Assembly (NCBI GenBank): GCA_964398185.1
Contig: CAYNML010000014.1
Location: 1-64,000, forward strand
Length of the DNA: 64,000 bases
Reading direction: 5' to 3'
DNA from: Fen-1058 sp964398185
GTDB lineage: Bacteria > Chloroflexota > Anaerolineae > Fen-1058
The position numbers and the translations under genes were made by a program. Positions 1-8,553 of the stretch are shown piece after piece (position 1 is the stretch's first letter; each line of letters starts with the position of its first letter). The notes under the pieces are model-generated. The model worked only from the letters and a program-made list of their open reading frames with translations, searched no databases and was not told the DNA's origin.

Positions 1-896
1 CCCGATCGGGTGGGCGGCGTCCCGGCGGCTGCCGTTGGCTGCGGCGAGGCCGTTGTCGTGGTTGCCGCGCTTGGTCGTCCCGCCACGTGAATGATCGGCC
101 CGTCTTGCGTCACGGTGGCTGACGGTTCACTCGGCGGGGCCGTCGGGGCTGATGGCTCAATCGGGCGGATGACAGCCGCCGCGCTGACGGCTGCCGTTGC
201 GGCTGCCGCCGCTTTCTGATCAGGCTCAGCCGGCGCGGCCTGCGCCACCAGCGCGATCAGATCACCCTTGCCGATGATCTTCTCCAGGTTGTCCAACGCC
301 CGATCGACCGTGCCCTGACTCAGCGCCTGGCTCACCACGTCCAGCGGCGTGTGCGCGCCGAAGCGTGCATCGGCCAGCAGCAGCGTGTCGCCGGGCTGCA
401 AGTGCGCGTGGGCGTAGCGCATCTCCAGGGCGCGCGTGGTGCCAATGGCAGGCAGCGGCTCGGCATCGCGCGCGGGATACGCTTCGATCTCGCCGCCTCG
501 CCGCACGAAGACGCTGGTGGGACCGGCTTGCGCAGCGTAGGCTTCGCTACCGCGCAGCACGGCGCACACCATCCCGCCCGTCAAGCGCTCTGGCAGCGCC
601 GCGTGGGTATTGTGGTCCATCAACCATTGATTGGCCGCCGTCAGCGCGGCACGCAGGGCGGCGGTGACGCTGCCTTGCGCCGACCAGTAGGCGCGCGTGG
701 CCTGCTCCATGACGGTGTGCAGATCGCTGCTGGACACGTCGCCCAGCAGATCGATGAGCACGTACAGCATGTCATCTTCGCGGCCGCGCGCGGCGCGGCG
801 CGGCGCAGTGAATACGCCGGTGGCCGGCGTCGTCGACTGCCGGGCCCCTTCGATGAGATGTACTTCGCCGACTAATGAATCAAGTGGAACGGACAT
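1..896 (-). CDS. PP2C (PPM)-like protein, partial at window edge
   Basis: The reverse frame is open from an ATG at 896 to the left window edge (298 codons), so the C-terminus is missing. The fold resembles PPM-type phosphatases: DDMLYVLIDLLGD near residues 41-53, GGMVCAVLRG with a following FVRRGG turn near 103-130, and LQPGDTLLLAD near 165. The usual GDSR and SDG metal-binding motifs are not intact (AGPTS and ADARF instead), so it may be a regulatory or inactive phosphatase. From about residue 215 it becomes an Ala/Pro/Thr-rich linker, suggesting a further domain or membrane anchor off the edge. Family call is by motif pattern only. Confidence 0.55.
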   Translation of the reverse strand, partial: MSVPLDSLVGEVHLIEGARQSTTPATGVFTAPRRAARGREDDMLYVLIDLLGDVSSSDLHTVMEQATRAYWSAQGSVTAALRAALTAANQWLMDHNTHAALPERLTGGMVCAVLRGSEAYAAQAGPTSVFVRRGGEIEAYPARDAEPLPAIGTTRALEMRYAHAHLQPGDTLLLADARFGAHTPLDVVSQALSQGTVDRALDNLEKIIGKGDLIALVAQAAPAEPDQKAAAAATAAVSAAAVIRPIEPSAPTAPPSEPSATVTQDGPIIHVAGRPSAATTTTASPQPTAAAGTPPTRS

Positions 897-1001
897 AGCG
901 GGATCTTTCGTGGCAGATTAGGCGCATTGTCGCTCAACTGAGGCTATTTTAGCACAAGTGGGCGGTGTGTTCCGACCTGCGGCGGGGATGCCGGCCGAAG
1001 T

Positions 1002-1030
1002 TTGAAAGCCCTCCGGTGCAATGATATAAT
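1002..1030 (+). promoter_or_regulatory. sigma70-type promoter of the M29 aminopeptidase gene
   Basis: TTGAAA at 1002-1007, a 17-base spacer and a perfect TATAAT at 1025-1030. Transcription would begin near 1037, which rules out the in-frame TTG at 1002 as a start and fixes the ATG at 1062, preceded by AGGAG at 1053-1057. Confidence 0.75.
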
Positions 1031-1061
1031 CACCCTACACCCTTCCACACTCAGGAGCCGC

Positions 1062-2192
1062 ATGGCCGATTCACGCATTCTGAAGTTGGCGCAGGTTATC
1101 ACGGAGTATTCCACCGCAATCAAGCCGGGCGATCGGGTCTATCTTACCGCCTCGCCGGTGGCGCAGCCTTTGACGCTGGCCGTCATCGAGCAGATTATCA
1201 AGCGCGGCGGTCTCCCGCACATCACGGCGGGCAGCGGCTACCATCATCTCGATCTGGTGCCGGGCGCGCTGGAACTGCTGTTGAAATACGGCACGGAAGA
1301 GCAGATTCAGTACGTCAATCCGTTTGCGCAAATGGCCGTCAACGAATTCGATGTGCGCATCGCCATCAAGGGTGACGTCAACACCAAGGCGCTGTCCAAC
1401 GCCGATCCGAAGCGGGTGGCGCTGATGACCGCGGCGCACCGCGAGTTGACGGAGACGATGATGCGGCGCAGCGCCGCAGGCTCACTGCGCTGGGTGGTGA
1501 CGCTGTTCCCCACCGATGCGCTGGCGCAGGATGCCGAGATGAGTCTGCGCGAGTACGAGGATTTTGTGTACGGCGCGGGCATGTTGGACGAAGCCGATCC
1601 GGTGGCGCGCTGGCGGGAATTTCAGGTGCGGCAGGATAAGTACATCGCGTGGCTCAAAGGGAAGAAACGCATTCAGGTCAAAGGTCCCAACTGCGATCTG
1701 GTCGTGGGCATCACCGATCGGATCTTCCTGAACTCGTGCGGACATCGCAACTTCCCGGACGGCGAGATCTTCACCGGCCCGGAAGAAACCATCACCGAAG
1801 GCTGGGTCAAGTTCACCTATCCCGCCGTCTATCAACAGCGCGAAGTGCTGGGCGTGCAGTTGGAGTTCAAGCAGGGGCGTGTGGTGAAAGCCGCCGCCCA
1901 ACGCGGTGAAGACTTCTTGCTGAGCGTGCTGGACACGGATGCCGGCTCGCGCACGCTGGGCGAGTTTGCCATCGGCACGAACAACCATATCCAGAAGTTC
2001 ACGCGCAACATCCTGTTCGACGAGAAGATCGGCGGCACCATTCACATGGCGCTGGGCGCGGCGTACCCTGATACCGGCGGCGTGAACAAATCGGCCGTGC
2101 ACTGGGACTTGATTTGCGACACGCGCGACGGCACGGAGATCACCGCCGACGGCGCGCCGTTCTATCGCAATGGTGAGTTCTTAATCCAGTAG
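1062..2192 (+). CDS. M29 family aminopeptidase (AmpS/aminopeptidase T type)
   Basis: A 376-residue metalloaminopeptidase that removes N-terminal amino acids from peptides in the cytoplasm. Candidate ligands of the two-metal site are visible with family spacing: E235 (GEIFT), E301 (LGEFAIGTN), H328 (GTIHMALG), Y335, H347 and D349 (VHWD). Length is slightly below the usual 400-410 residues because the N-terminal part is short. The start is set by the promoter at 1002-1030 and an AGGAG site. A terminator follows at 2215-2236, so it is probably monocistronic. Confidence 0.9.
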   Translation: MADSRILKLAQVITEYSTAIKPGDRVYLTASPVAQPLTLAVIEQIIKRGGLPHITAGSGYHHLDLVPGALELLLKYGTEEQIQYVNPFAQMAVNEFDVRIAIKGDVNTKALSNADPKRVALMTAAHRELTETMMRRSAAGSLRWVVTLFPTDALAQDAEMSLREYEDFVYGAGMLDEADPVARWREFQVRQDKYIAWLKGKKRIQVKGPNCDLVVGITDRIFLNSCGHRNFPDGEIFTGPEETITEGWVKFTYPAVYQQREVLGVQLEFKQGRVVKAAAQRGEDFLLSVLDTDAGSRTLGEFAIGTNNHIQKFTRNILFDEKIGGTIHMALGAAYPDTGGVNKSAVHWDLICDTRDGTEITADGAPFYRNGEFLIQ

Positions 2193-2214
2193 ACAAGGAA
2201 ACAAGTAGACAAGG

Positions 2215-2236
2215 GCGCTCCGCAAGGGGCGCTTTT
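2215..2236 (+). terminator. Rho-independent terminator after the aminopeptidase gene
   Basis: Seven-base stem GCGCTCC/GGGGCGC (one G-T pair) closed by a GCAA tetraloop and followed by TTTT. It lies 23 bases after the stop codon. Confidence 0.65.
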
Positions 2237-2251
2237 GCTTGCGGGGGCGAG

Positions 2252-2827
2252 ATGATCATCAACGGCTTTCAGATTCATCCAGAATTACTGGAAGAAGTTT
2301 CTGCTGAACGCTGTATGCTGCACGAATGCTTGGGCGCATGTTGTTCCGGCGGGGCGTGGCTGGATGTGGATCAGCTCAAGACCCTCGTGCCGCACGTTGA
2401 AGCCATCAAAGCGAATCTGCCGGCAGAGCGCCGCGATCCCGACACGTGGTTCTCGGCCCCGGCGGCCGATGAAGATGCGCCGGCGGGAGCCGTCATCGGC
2501 ACGAACGTGATCGACGATCCCGTTCGCCCCGGCGAGACCTGCTGCGTCTTTCTGCGCGCCGATCGGTTGTGCGCGCTCCAAAGGGCATCGCAACAACTCG
2601 GCCTGGCGTATCCCGGCCTCAAGCCCTTGTTCTGCGCGCTCTATCCCCTGCAAATTCGCGGCGACGAGATCATGATCGATCACGAAACGGCGCAGAGTTT
2701 CGGCGGCGTGCTGTGCCGGCGCGCCTGCGCGACGCCGCGTCCACTCTATCAAATTTATCAGGCAGAGTTGGAACTGGTTCTTGGAAAAGAAGGATACGCG
2801 GAACTACACGCCCAGCGCACTCCGTAG
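2252..2827 (+). CDS. DUF3109-like cysteine-rich protein
   Basis: A 191-residue protein with ordered Cys clusters: C21, C26, CC30-31 near the N-terminus (MLHECLGACC), CCVF near 97-98, then single cysteines in LCAL, FCALYP, LCRRAC. The pattern matches the DUF3109 family, related to YkgJ-type metal-chelating proteins, for which an Fe or Zn cluster role is suspected but no reaction is known. It follows the aminopeptidase on the same strand with an intervening terminator, so it may have its own promoter. Function is unassigned. Confidence 0.7.
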   Translation: MIINGFQIHPELLEEVSAERCMLHECLGACCSGGAWLDVDQLKTLVPHVEAIKANLPAERRDPDTWFSAPAADEDAPAGAVIGTNVIDDPVRPGETCCVFLRADRLCALQRASQQLGLAYPGLKPLFCALYPLQIRGDEIMIDHETAQSFGGVLCRRACATPRPLYQIYQAELELVLGKEGYAELHAQRTP

Positions 2828-2850
2828 CGAGCGGCCTCATGCACCACGTG

Positions 2851-4206
2851 TCACTTCATCCGGCGGATCTGCGGCCACTTGAAGAAGACAAACAACCCGT
2901 ACAGCAGCGATAGCAGCGCGCCCGCAGCTACGGCCAGCGGCGCGCCGAACAGCGTCTCCGTGAACCCGGCCTGCATGCCGCCGGCGCGCATCATCCCCTG
3001 AAACACCATCGCATACACGCTCATGATGCGCCCGCGCATGTTGTCCGGCGACGTGACCTGCACCAGCGTGTTGGTCAACGCATTCTGCAGAATGAAGGCC
3101 ACCCCCACCACCAGCAGCACCGCCAGCGTCACCCAGATTGATTGGGACAACGCGAAAATGAGCAGCGTGGCCGGGAAGAGCAGATTGCCGATCGTGAGCA
3201 GCTTGCCGCGGCCCCGATCGCCAAAGGTTCCGGCAATGAGTGCTCCGGTCAGCGCGCCCAGGCCAAACACGCCCATCATCAAGCCGTAGGTCACCGCTTC
3301 GGGATTCTGGCACGTCATCACACCGCACGCGGCGTCGACCACGGGTTGTGCGCTGAGCGCCAGCGTCTTGCCCGCAAAGATGGGCATCAACGTGATGAAC
3401 GGCATCGACAGGAACGCCGAGACGGCGACGAGGCTCATCAGCACCAACAACGTCGTATTGTGCCTGAGATACTTCAAGCCTTCGGCCAGGTGCGCCCCCA
3501 TGCCGGTCTTTTTCGTTTGCGTGGGATGCGGCGGCAGGCGCATCCACAGCAGCCCGGCGATCACGGCCAGGAACGATAGGCCGTTGACGAGGAAGGCGGC
3601 TCCAAAGTCCAGGGCCGCGATCAACAACCCGGCCAGCACCGGGCCGATGGCGCGCCCCAGATTGAAGACCGCCGAATTCAACGCAATGCCGCTGCTCAGA
3701 TCGGCGGGGTCGCCCACCATCTCGATCACAAAAGACTGGCGCGCGGGCACGTCGATGGCGGTGGCTGCGCCCGCGATGAACGTCAACGCCAGAATCTGCC
3801 ACATCTGCACGGAGCCGGTCCACGTCAATGCCGCCAGCGCGAAAGCCTGCAGCATCATCACCGTCTGGGTCAGCACGATGATGGTGCGCTTGGGATAGCG
3901 ATCGGCCAGCGAACCGGCAATCAACGCCAGCGGGATCAGCGGGACGAGCGGCAGGAAGCTGTTGATGCCCAGCCACAGGCCGGGATTGGCGGGGGCGATC
4001 TTCACGATCAGCAGGGGCAGGGCGGTGGCTTGCATCCACGTGCCCACGATGGACACCATCTGCCCGATGAAGAACAGGCGGTAATTGCGATGCCGCAGGG
4101 CGCGAAAAGCCTTGGGGCCGCGATACGCTGGCGGCACAGTCGCTTCGCCCAGCGTTTCGATCGATTCTGTGTCGAGGCCGACGGTTCCGTTTCCCATGTG
4201 TGTCAC
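2851..4206 (-). CDS. MFS transporter (MFS_3/EntS-like exporter)
   Basis: A 451-residue integral membrane protein with about twelve hydrophobic segments. It starts with a charged tail, then a YRLFFIGQMVSIVGTWMQ first helix and the loop motif SLADRYPKR, both typical of the EntS/macrolide-efflux branch of the major facilitator superfamily. A roughly 30-residue Cys-containing insert around residue 290 (VVDAACGVMTCQNPEAV) sits in an external loop, as in related Chloroflexi proteins. Start may be the GTG at 4206 or the ATG at 4197. Substrate is unknown; drug or siderophore export is possible. It is convergent with the DUF3109 gene. Confidence 0.85.
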   Translation of the reverse strand: MTHMGNGTVGLDTESIETLGEATVPPAYRGPKAFRALRHRNYRLFFIGQMVSIVGTWMQATALPLLIVKIAPANPGLWLGINSFLPLVPLIPLALIAGSLADRYPKRTIIVLTQTVMMLQAFALAALTWTGSVQMWQILALTFIAGAATAIDVPARQSFVIEMVGDPADLSSGIALNSAVFNLGRAIGPVLAGLLIAALDFGAAFLVNGLSFLAVIAGLLWMRLPPHPTQTKKTGMGAHLAEGLKYLRHNTTLLVLMSLVAVSAFLSMPFITLMPIFAGKTLALSAQPVVDAACGVMTCQNPEAVTYGLMMGVFGLGALTGALIAGTFGDRGRGKLLTIGNLLFPATLLIFALSQSIWVTLAVLLVVGVAFILQNALTNTLVQVTSPDNMRGRIMSVYAMVFQGMMRAGGMQAGFTETLFGAPLAVAAGALLSLLYGLFVFFKWPQIRRMK

Positions 4207-4211
4207 CGAAC

Positions 4212-4241
4212 AAAAAAGGGAAGCGCCAGCTTCCCTTTTTT
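4212..4241 (-). terminator. Symmetric terminator between tRNA-Asn and MFS gene
   Basis: A-run, GGGAAGC/GCTTCCC stem with a GCCA loop, and T-run. Flanked by A and T runs, it can act in either direction; on the minus strand it ends the tRNA-Asn transcript just before the MFS start. Confidence 0.8.
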
Positions 4242-4244
4242 AGG

Positions 4245-4317
4245 CTCCGCAGCCTGGACTCGAACCAGGAACCCATCGGTTAACAGCCGATTGCTCTGCC
4301 GATTGAGCTACTGCGGA
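4245..4317 (-). tRNA. tRNA-Asn (GTT)
   Basis: A 73-nt cloverleaf on the reverse strand: acceptor TCCGCAG/CTGCGGA with discriminator G, D arm with TAGCTCAATCGGCAGA, anticodon stem ATCGG/CCGAT with loop CTGTTAA giving anticodon GTT, and T arm GGTTCGAGTCC. No CCA is encoded. It has its own promoter and terminator. Confidence 0.95.
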
Positions 4318-4348
4318 ATGTGCGAAATTTGTGGCAGTCGCGGGCGAG

Positions 4349-4377
4349 ATTATACCAAAGGCAGGTAAGAGCGTCAA
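4349..4377 (-). promoter_or_regulatory. Promoter of tRNA-Asn
   Basis: On the reverse strand TTGACG (4377-4372), a 17-base spacer and a perfect TATAAT (4354-4349). It lies 32 bases upstream of the tRNA 5' end. Confidence 0.85.
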
Positions 4378-4383
4378 GCAAAA

Positions 4384-4419
4384 ATGAACCTCCCGGAGGG
4401 TCCAACCCTCCGGGAGGTT
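4384..4419 (-). terminator. Terminator of rpoD
   Basis: Perfect 14-base stem (4387-4400 with 4406-4419) and a TCCAA loop, followed on the minus strand by ATTTTTG. It starts 6 bases beyond the rpoD stop codon. Confidence 0.85.
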
Positions 4420-4424
4420 AGCCT

Positions 4425-6029
4425 TCATTCAGCCAGATAATCTCGGAGTTTGCGGCTGCGATATGGATGCCGCAGCTTGCGCAGCGCCTTCGCTTCAATC
4501 TGGCGGATGCGCTCGCGGGTGACGCCGAAGAACTGCCCCACCTCTTCCAGCGTATGGCCTTGCCCGTCGCGCAGGCCGAAGCGCATCTCCAGCACTTCGC
4601 GCTCCCGATCGGACAACGAGTCAAGAATGGAATGCACCTGCTCCTTCAGCAATTGATTGGACGCGGCATCCACCGGCCCCAGCACGCTCTCGTCTTCGAT
4701 GAAGTCGCCCAGCAGGCTGGATTCTTCCTGCCCGACGGGCGTCTCCAGCGACATCGGTTCCTGGCTGATGCGGATGATGCGCCGCACCTTGGCCGCCGCC
4801 CGCCGCATGCGCCGCTCGACATTGATATCGATCGGCTGGTTGGTGTTCCACGCTGTCTGAATGGCCAGCGTGTCTTCCTTGTCCAGCATGCCCAACTCGA
4901 CGGCGATCTCTTCCGATGACGGCTCGCGGCCCAACTCCTGCATCAACTTGCGCTGCACCCGCAGCAGCCGGTTGATCGTTTCCACCATGTGCACCGGAAT
5001 GCGAATGGTGCGCGCCTGATCGGCAATGGCGCGGCTGATGGCCTGCCGGATCCACCACGTGGCATACGTGCTGAATTTGTAACCCTTGGTGTAGTCAAAC
5101 TTATCCACCGCGCGCAGCAGGCCGATGTTGCCCTCTTGAATCAGATCGAGGAACGAAATGCCGCGCCCGATGTAGCGCTTGGCCACGCTCACCACCAACC
5201 GTAGATTGGCGCGCACCAGCGCCTGCTTGGCGCGCGTGGCCTGTGCTTCGATCTCGTGCAGCGAGAGGTTGATGTGGCGCGTATCCGGCAGCGCCCTGGC
5301 AAAGGTCTTGCTCTGCGGCAGGTGGGCATCCTTGCGATGCAGGTGCGCTTCCAGCCAGTCGATCGACTCGAGCGGCAGGCAGTACACGGCGATGTAGGCG
5401 CTGTACAGATGCTTGATCGCCTCGTGCCAGGCGGCCGTCCGTTCGTGCTGCGTATTGCCCGTTGTCTGCGGCTGCAATACGGAATGATCCGGCAGTTCGT
5501 CGCCGGCGCGCAGCGCGCGCACCTCCGCGACCAGCACGTGTAGATCGATCTTCTTCATGTGCGCCTTGTGGCCGGCCTTCTCAAAGTGCTGCCACTGCTC
5601 CACAAAATCATCGTACACGCCCAGCAGCAGCTCATCGGGGTGCGGCGCTTTATGGTGCTCGTGCGCGGTTTTCAGCTGCTCGCGCATCTGCGCCAGGTAG
5701 CCGGACGCGCTCATCTGGAGCGCCAGCCACACTTCCTGCTTGGTTTCCAGCAGACGCACCTGGCCGATCTCTTTGAGGTACATCCGCACGGGATCGTCGC
5801 CCAGGTCAGCGGCCAGCTCGATCGCGCTGTCGTCGTCCTCGCCTTCTTCCTCGATCTCTTCCAGCTCAGCCAGATCAGGTTCGTCGGCCAGCAGCACGTC
5901 GGCGTCCTCGATCTGCTCGGTCAGCTCGTCGAGGTTTTCCTCGCCCTCTTCAATCTCAATCTCTTCGCCGAGTTCGTCGGGCGTCACATCGTCTTCAGGT
6001 TGGATGGCATCGTTAGGAGTTGGCTTCAT
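4425..6029 (-). CDS. rpoD: Primary RNA polymerase sigma factor (sigma-70/SigA)
   Basis: A 534-residue primary sigma factor. An acidic N-terminus (region 1.1-like, Glu/Asp-rich to about residue 75) is followed by region 1.2 (DDPVRMYLKEIGQVRLL). Region 2 has ANLRLVVSVAKRYIGRG, LIQEGNIGLLRAVDKFDY and the promoter-melting FSTYATWWIRQAI. Region 3 follows, and region 4 has LSDREREVLEMRFGL and a TLEEVGQFFGVTRERIRQIE helix-turn-helix. A divergent stretch of about 150 residues lies between regions 1.2 and 2. The gene starts 33 bases after dnaG, the common dnaG-rpoD arrangement, and ends at a strong terminator. Confidence 0.97.
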   Translation of the reverse strand: MKPTPNDAIQPEDDVTPDELGEEIEIEEGEENLDELTEQIEDADVLLADEPDLAELEEIEEEGEDDDSAIELAADLGDDPVRMYLKEIGQVRLLETKQEVWLALQMSASGYLAQMREQLKTAHEHHKAPHPDELLLGVYDDFVEQWQHFEKAGHKAHMKKIDLHVLVAEVRALRAGDELPDHSVLQPQTTGNTQHERTAAWHEAIKHLYSAYIAVYCLPLESIDWLEAHLHRKDAHLPQSKTFARALPDTRHINLSLHEIEAQATRAKQALVRANLRLVVSVAKRYIGRGISFLDLIQEGNIGLLRAVDKFDYTKGYKFSTYATWWIRQAISRAIADQARTIRIPVHMVETINRLLRVQRKLMQELGREPSSEEIAVELGMLDKEDTLAIQTAWNTNQPIDINVERRMRRAAAKVRRIIRISQEPMSLETPVGQEESSLLGDFIEDESVLGPVDAASNQLLKEQVHSILDSLSDREREVLEMRFGLRDGQGHTLEEVGQFFGVTRERIRQIEAKALRKLRHPYRSRKLRDYLAE

Positions 6030-6062
6030 GCTTCACCGTTCAGGTCTCGTTGACACAGCGAA

Positions 6063-7979
6063 TCAACTACGGCCCCACGGATCAGTGGCGCGGCCAATTG
6101 TACGTGTAGTCAGGCTTTGTTGCAACCGCAGCAGCGCCGCCGCGTTGTCGCGTCCCACCTGCGTCAAAATTTCCAGGGCTTCCGGATCGCCGGTGGTATC
6201 CTGCAACAAAGAACGCAGCTGCTGCCCTTCGCGTCGCAAGCGTTTCTCGCGCAGCTGCAGCCCGGCCTTCTTCGCGCCGTCTTCCAGGCTGATGCCGCGA
6301 TCGACCGGCGGGCGCTCGTTGGCTTCTTCGTACAGCAAGGCCACTTGCGGATACAGCGCCTCGTCCAGGTTCGCGCGGATTTCGTCGGGCGTGGGGGCCG
6401 GGTCCTCGATCAGAGCGGTGCGCAGCGCGCGAAAAACTTCGCGGCAGGCCAGCTGCTCGAAGTCGTCCACGTTCAGGGCGGGCAGCTCCGCCCGATCGAG
6501 CGCCTCGTCGATCACGGCCAGCACGTGCGGCTGGCGCAGCAGCAGCGACAGGGCGTATTGCTCAAGGTCAGTTGTATCACGCTTTGGCGTTTCCGGCACA
6601 GGCGCAACGCGCGACCGCTGCTTCGTCGGCGCGCTGCTGACCACGCGCATCTGATCGAACATGGCGCGCTCGTCCACTTTCAAGCGCCGCGCCAGCTGCT
6701 GCACGTACACCGTCTGCTCCACCGGATCGGCCACGTCGCGGATGATGGGCAGCACTTCTTTGGAGAGTTTGGCCTTCTCACGCGGATCGTTCAGATCGCG
6801 CCCGGCGCTCAGCGTATCGATCACAAACGGCACCACGGCTTGCGCGTGATCCACCAGCGTCTGCCACGCCTGCGGATCTTCCTCCATCAATTCGTCGGGG
6901 TCTTTGCCGTCGGGCACGGTCAGCACGCAGATGTCGATCTGCATCTTGCCCGCGTAGCCCACCAGCCCGCGCGGATTGAAGATCGGCGCCGCTTCCCGAT
7001 CGAGCGTTTCGCGCGCCACGTCCAGCCCGCGCAGCATGGCGTTGATGCCGGCCGTATCCGGATCGAGCGCCAGCACGATCTTGGGCGCGAGTTTCTGCAG
7101 CTGCTTGAATTGAAATTCGGTCAGCGCCGTGCCCAGTGATGCGACCACGTTGTGGAAGCCGTGCTGATGCGCCGCCAGCGCGTCCATGTACCCTTCGACG
7201 ATGACGGCTACCTTCTGATCGCGAATCGCCTGCCGGGCCACATGCAGCGCGAACAACGTGCGGCTCTTGTCGAACAGTGCCGTCAGCGGCGAGTTGAGGT
7301 ATTTCGGCTCATCGCCGGGTTTCAACGCGCGGGCGCCGAAGCCGATCGGGCGGCCTTTACCGTCGTGGATCGGAATCATCACGCGGTGACGGAACCGATC
7401 GAACACGCGGCCATCTTCACGCTGCACCAGTAATCCGGCGTCGATCAGTTCTTCGTTGGAGAAGCCCTTCTGCAACAGATGATTGTGCAGCGCATCCCAA
7501 CTCTCCAGCGCATAGCCCAGTTGAAACGTTTCGATCGTCTGCGCTGTGATGCCGCGCTGCGCCAGGTGATCGCGCGCGATCTGCGCCTGCGGATTGTTGA
7601 GCAACAGATAATTAAACCACTGCGCCGCGGCGGCGGCCGCTTCACGCAGTCGCGCCAGATGTTGATCCTCGATCTCGGCTTCCGGCTTGTGCTCGTCGAC
7701 GATCTCGATCCCGGTGCGGCGGCCCAGTTCGCGGAGCGCATCTTTGAACTCCAGCCCGTCGCGCTTCATCAGGAACGTGAAGACATCGCCGCCGGTATTG
7801 CACGCGCCGAAGCACTTCCACGTGCCGCTCTCCGGCCACACCACAAAGGACGGCGTGCGCGTGTTAGCGTGAAACGGACAGAAGCCGGTGTAAGTGCGCC
7901 CGCTCTTCTTCAGTTTCACCGTTTCCGACACCACGTCGATGATATCGATCCGGTCCTTGATGTCGTCGATGACAGTCAT
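6063..7979 (-). CDS. dnaG: DNA primase DnaG
   Basis: A 638-residue primase that makes RNA primers at the replication fork. The N-terminal CHC2 zinc ribbon has C34, H37, C56 and C60. The RNA polymerase core and Toprim domain follow, with VIVEGYMDAL and LALDPDTAG as metal-binding motifs. The C-terminal part is the helicase-binding region. The ATG at 7979 begins directly with the canonical MTVIDDIKDRIDI start. The gene is immediately upstream of rpoD on the same strand. Confidence 0.97.
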   Translation of the reverse strand: MTVIDDIKDRIDIIDVVSETVKLKKSGRTYTGFCPFHANTRTPSFVVWPESGTWKCFGACNTGGDVFTFLMKRDGLEFKDALRELGRRTGIEIVDEHKPEAEIEDQHLARLREAAAAAAQWFNYLLLNNPQAQIARDHLAQRGITAQTIETFQLGYALESWDALHNHLLQKGFSNEELIDAGLLVQREDGRVFDRFRHRVMIPIHDGKGRPIGFGARALKPGDEPKYLNSPLTALFDKSRTLFALHVARQAIRDQKVAVIVEGYMDALAAHQHGFHNVVASLGTALTEFQFKQLQKLAPKIVLALDPDTAGINAMLRGLDVARETLDREAAPIFNPRGLVGYAGKMQIDICVLTVPDGKDPDELMEEDPQAWQTLVDHAQAVVPFVIDTLSAGRDLNDPREKAKLSKEVLPIIRDVADPVEQTVYVQQLARRLKVDERAMFDQMRVVSSAPTKQRSRVAPVPETPKRDTTDLEQYALSLLLRQPHVLAVIDEALDRAELPALNVDDFEQLACREVFRALRTALIEDPAPTPDEIRANLDEALYPQVALLYEEANERPPVDRGISLEDGAKKAGLQLREKRLRREGQQLRSLLQDTTGDPEALEILTQVGRDNAAALLRLQQSLTTRTIGRATDPWGRS

Positions 7980-8096
7980 GTTGATGAGTAAGCGATTGTG
8001 CCTGAAATGAAAACGGATGGAAAGAGCGGTGTGCCATGCTCATTCCCAATCCGTTCAATTACGGTTTGCGCGCCAACCGGTAGATCCGGTCGGCCA

Positions 8097-8357
8097 TTAG
8101 CGATAGACGGCGCTTCGATGTCGGATGGCAATCACGTCTACAATCTGCTGCTGATCATCGATAGCGTAGATGACACGATAATCCCCCACGCGGATGCGCC
8201 ACAGATGTTTTTCGCCTTGCAGCTTACGACAACCTGCCGGGCGAGGTTCTACGGCGAGCGCCTTGATCTTCGGGAAGATGCGGCTGACCAGCGCGGCGTC
8301 CAGGTTTTCCAATTCTTTGCGTGCCGAGCGCGCAAAGGTTATGCCATACTCAGCCAT
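8097..8357 (-). CDS. RelE/ParE-family toxin
   Basis: An 86-residue RelE-fold protein, probably a ribosome-dependent mRNA endonuclease. Family features are the N-terminal YGITFARSARKELENL helix, LQGEKHLWRIRVGDYRVIYAID in the central sheet and a basic C-terminal strand VIAIRHRSAVYR. Its ATG overlaps the upstream antitoxin gene by 8 bases, indicating translational coupling. Confidence 0.88.
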   Translation of the reverse strand: MAEYGITFARSARKELENLDAALVSRIFPKIKALAVEPRPAGCRKLQGEKHLWRIRVGDYRVIYAIDDQQQIVDVIAIRHRSAVYR

Positions 8358-8541
8358 TCAATTTGCCTTGCTTGCGTAGGCGTTTCTCCACGGCTGCCAG
8401 GGATTCGCGCGGCTCTTTGGCGCGTTGACGAGCCAGCAGGCTGTCGTAAAAGTCTTCCCACAACGCGCCGTGTTTCTGCAAGTCGATCATGACAGCGACT
8501 TTGTGATTCTTGTCGTTTGTGACAAACTGAATACCTTCCAT
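8350..8541 (-). CDS. Antitoxin of the RelE pair
   Basis: A 63-residue protein upstream of and overlapping the RelE toxin. The pattern VQFVTD-like start, AVMIDLQKHGALWEDFYDSLLA and basic tail matches the small Phd/YefM-like antitoxins that precede RelE toxins in cyanobacteria and Chloroflexota. It would bind and neutralise the toxin and autoregulate the pair. Confidence 0.8.
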   Translation of the reverse strand: MEGIQFVTNDKNHKVAVMIDLQKHGALWEDFYDSLLARQRAKEPRESLAAVEKRLRKQGKLNG

Positions 8542-8553
8542 CTGGCTCCCCCC

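Noticed and set aside
1002..1061. TTG start for the aminopeptidase
   Set aside because: The TTG is the -35 hexamer of the promoter at 1002-1030.
2837..4276. 479-codon minus-strand frame overlapping the MFS gene and tRNA
   Set aside because: Arg/Gly-rich out-of-frame shadow that would cross the terminator and tRNA-Asn.
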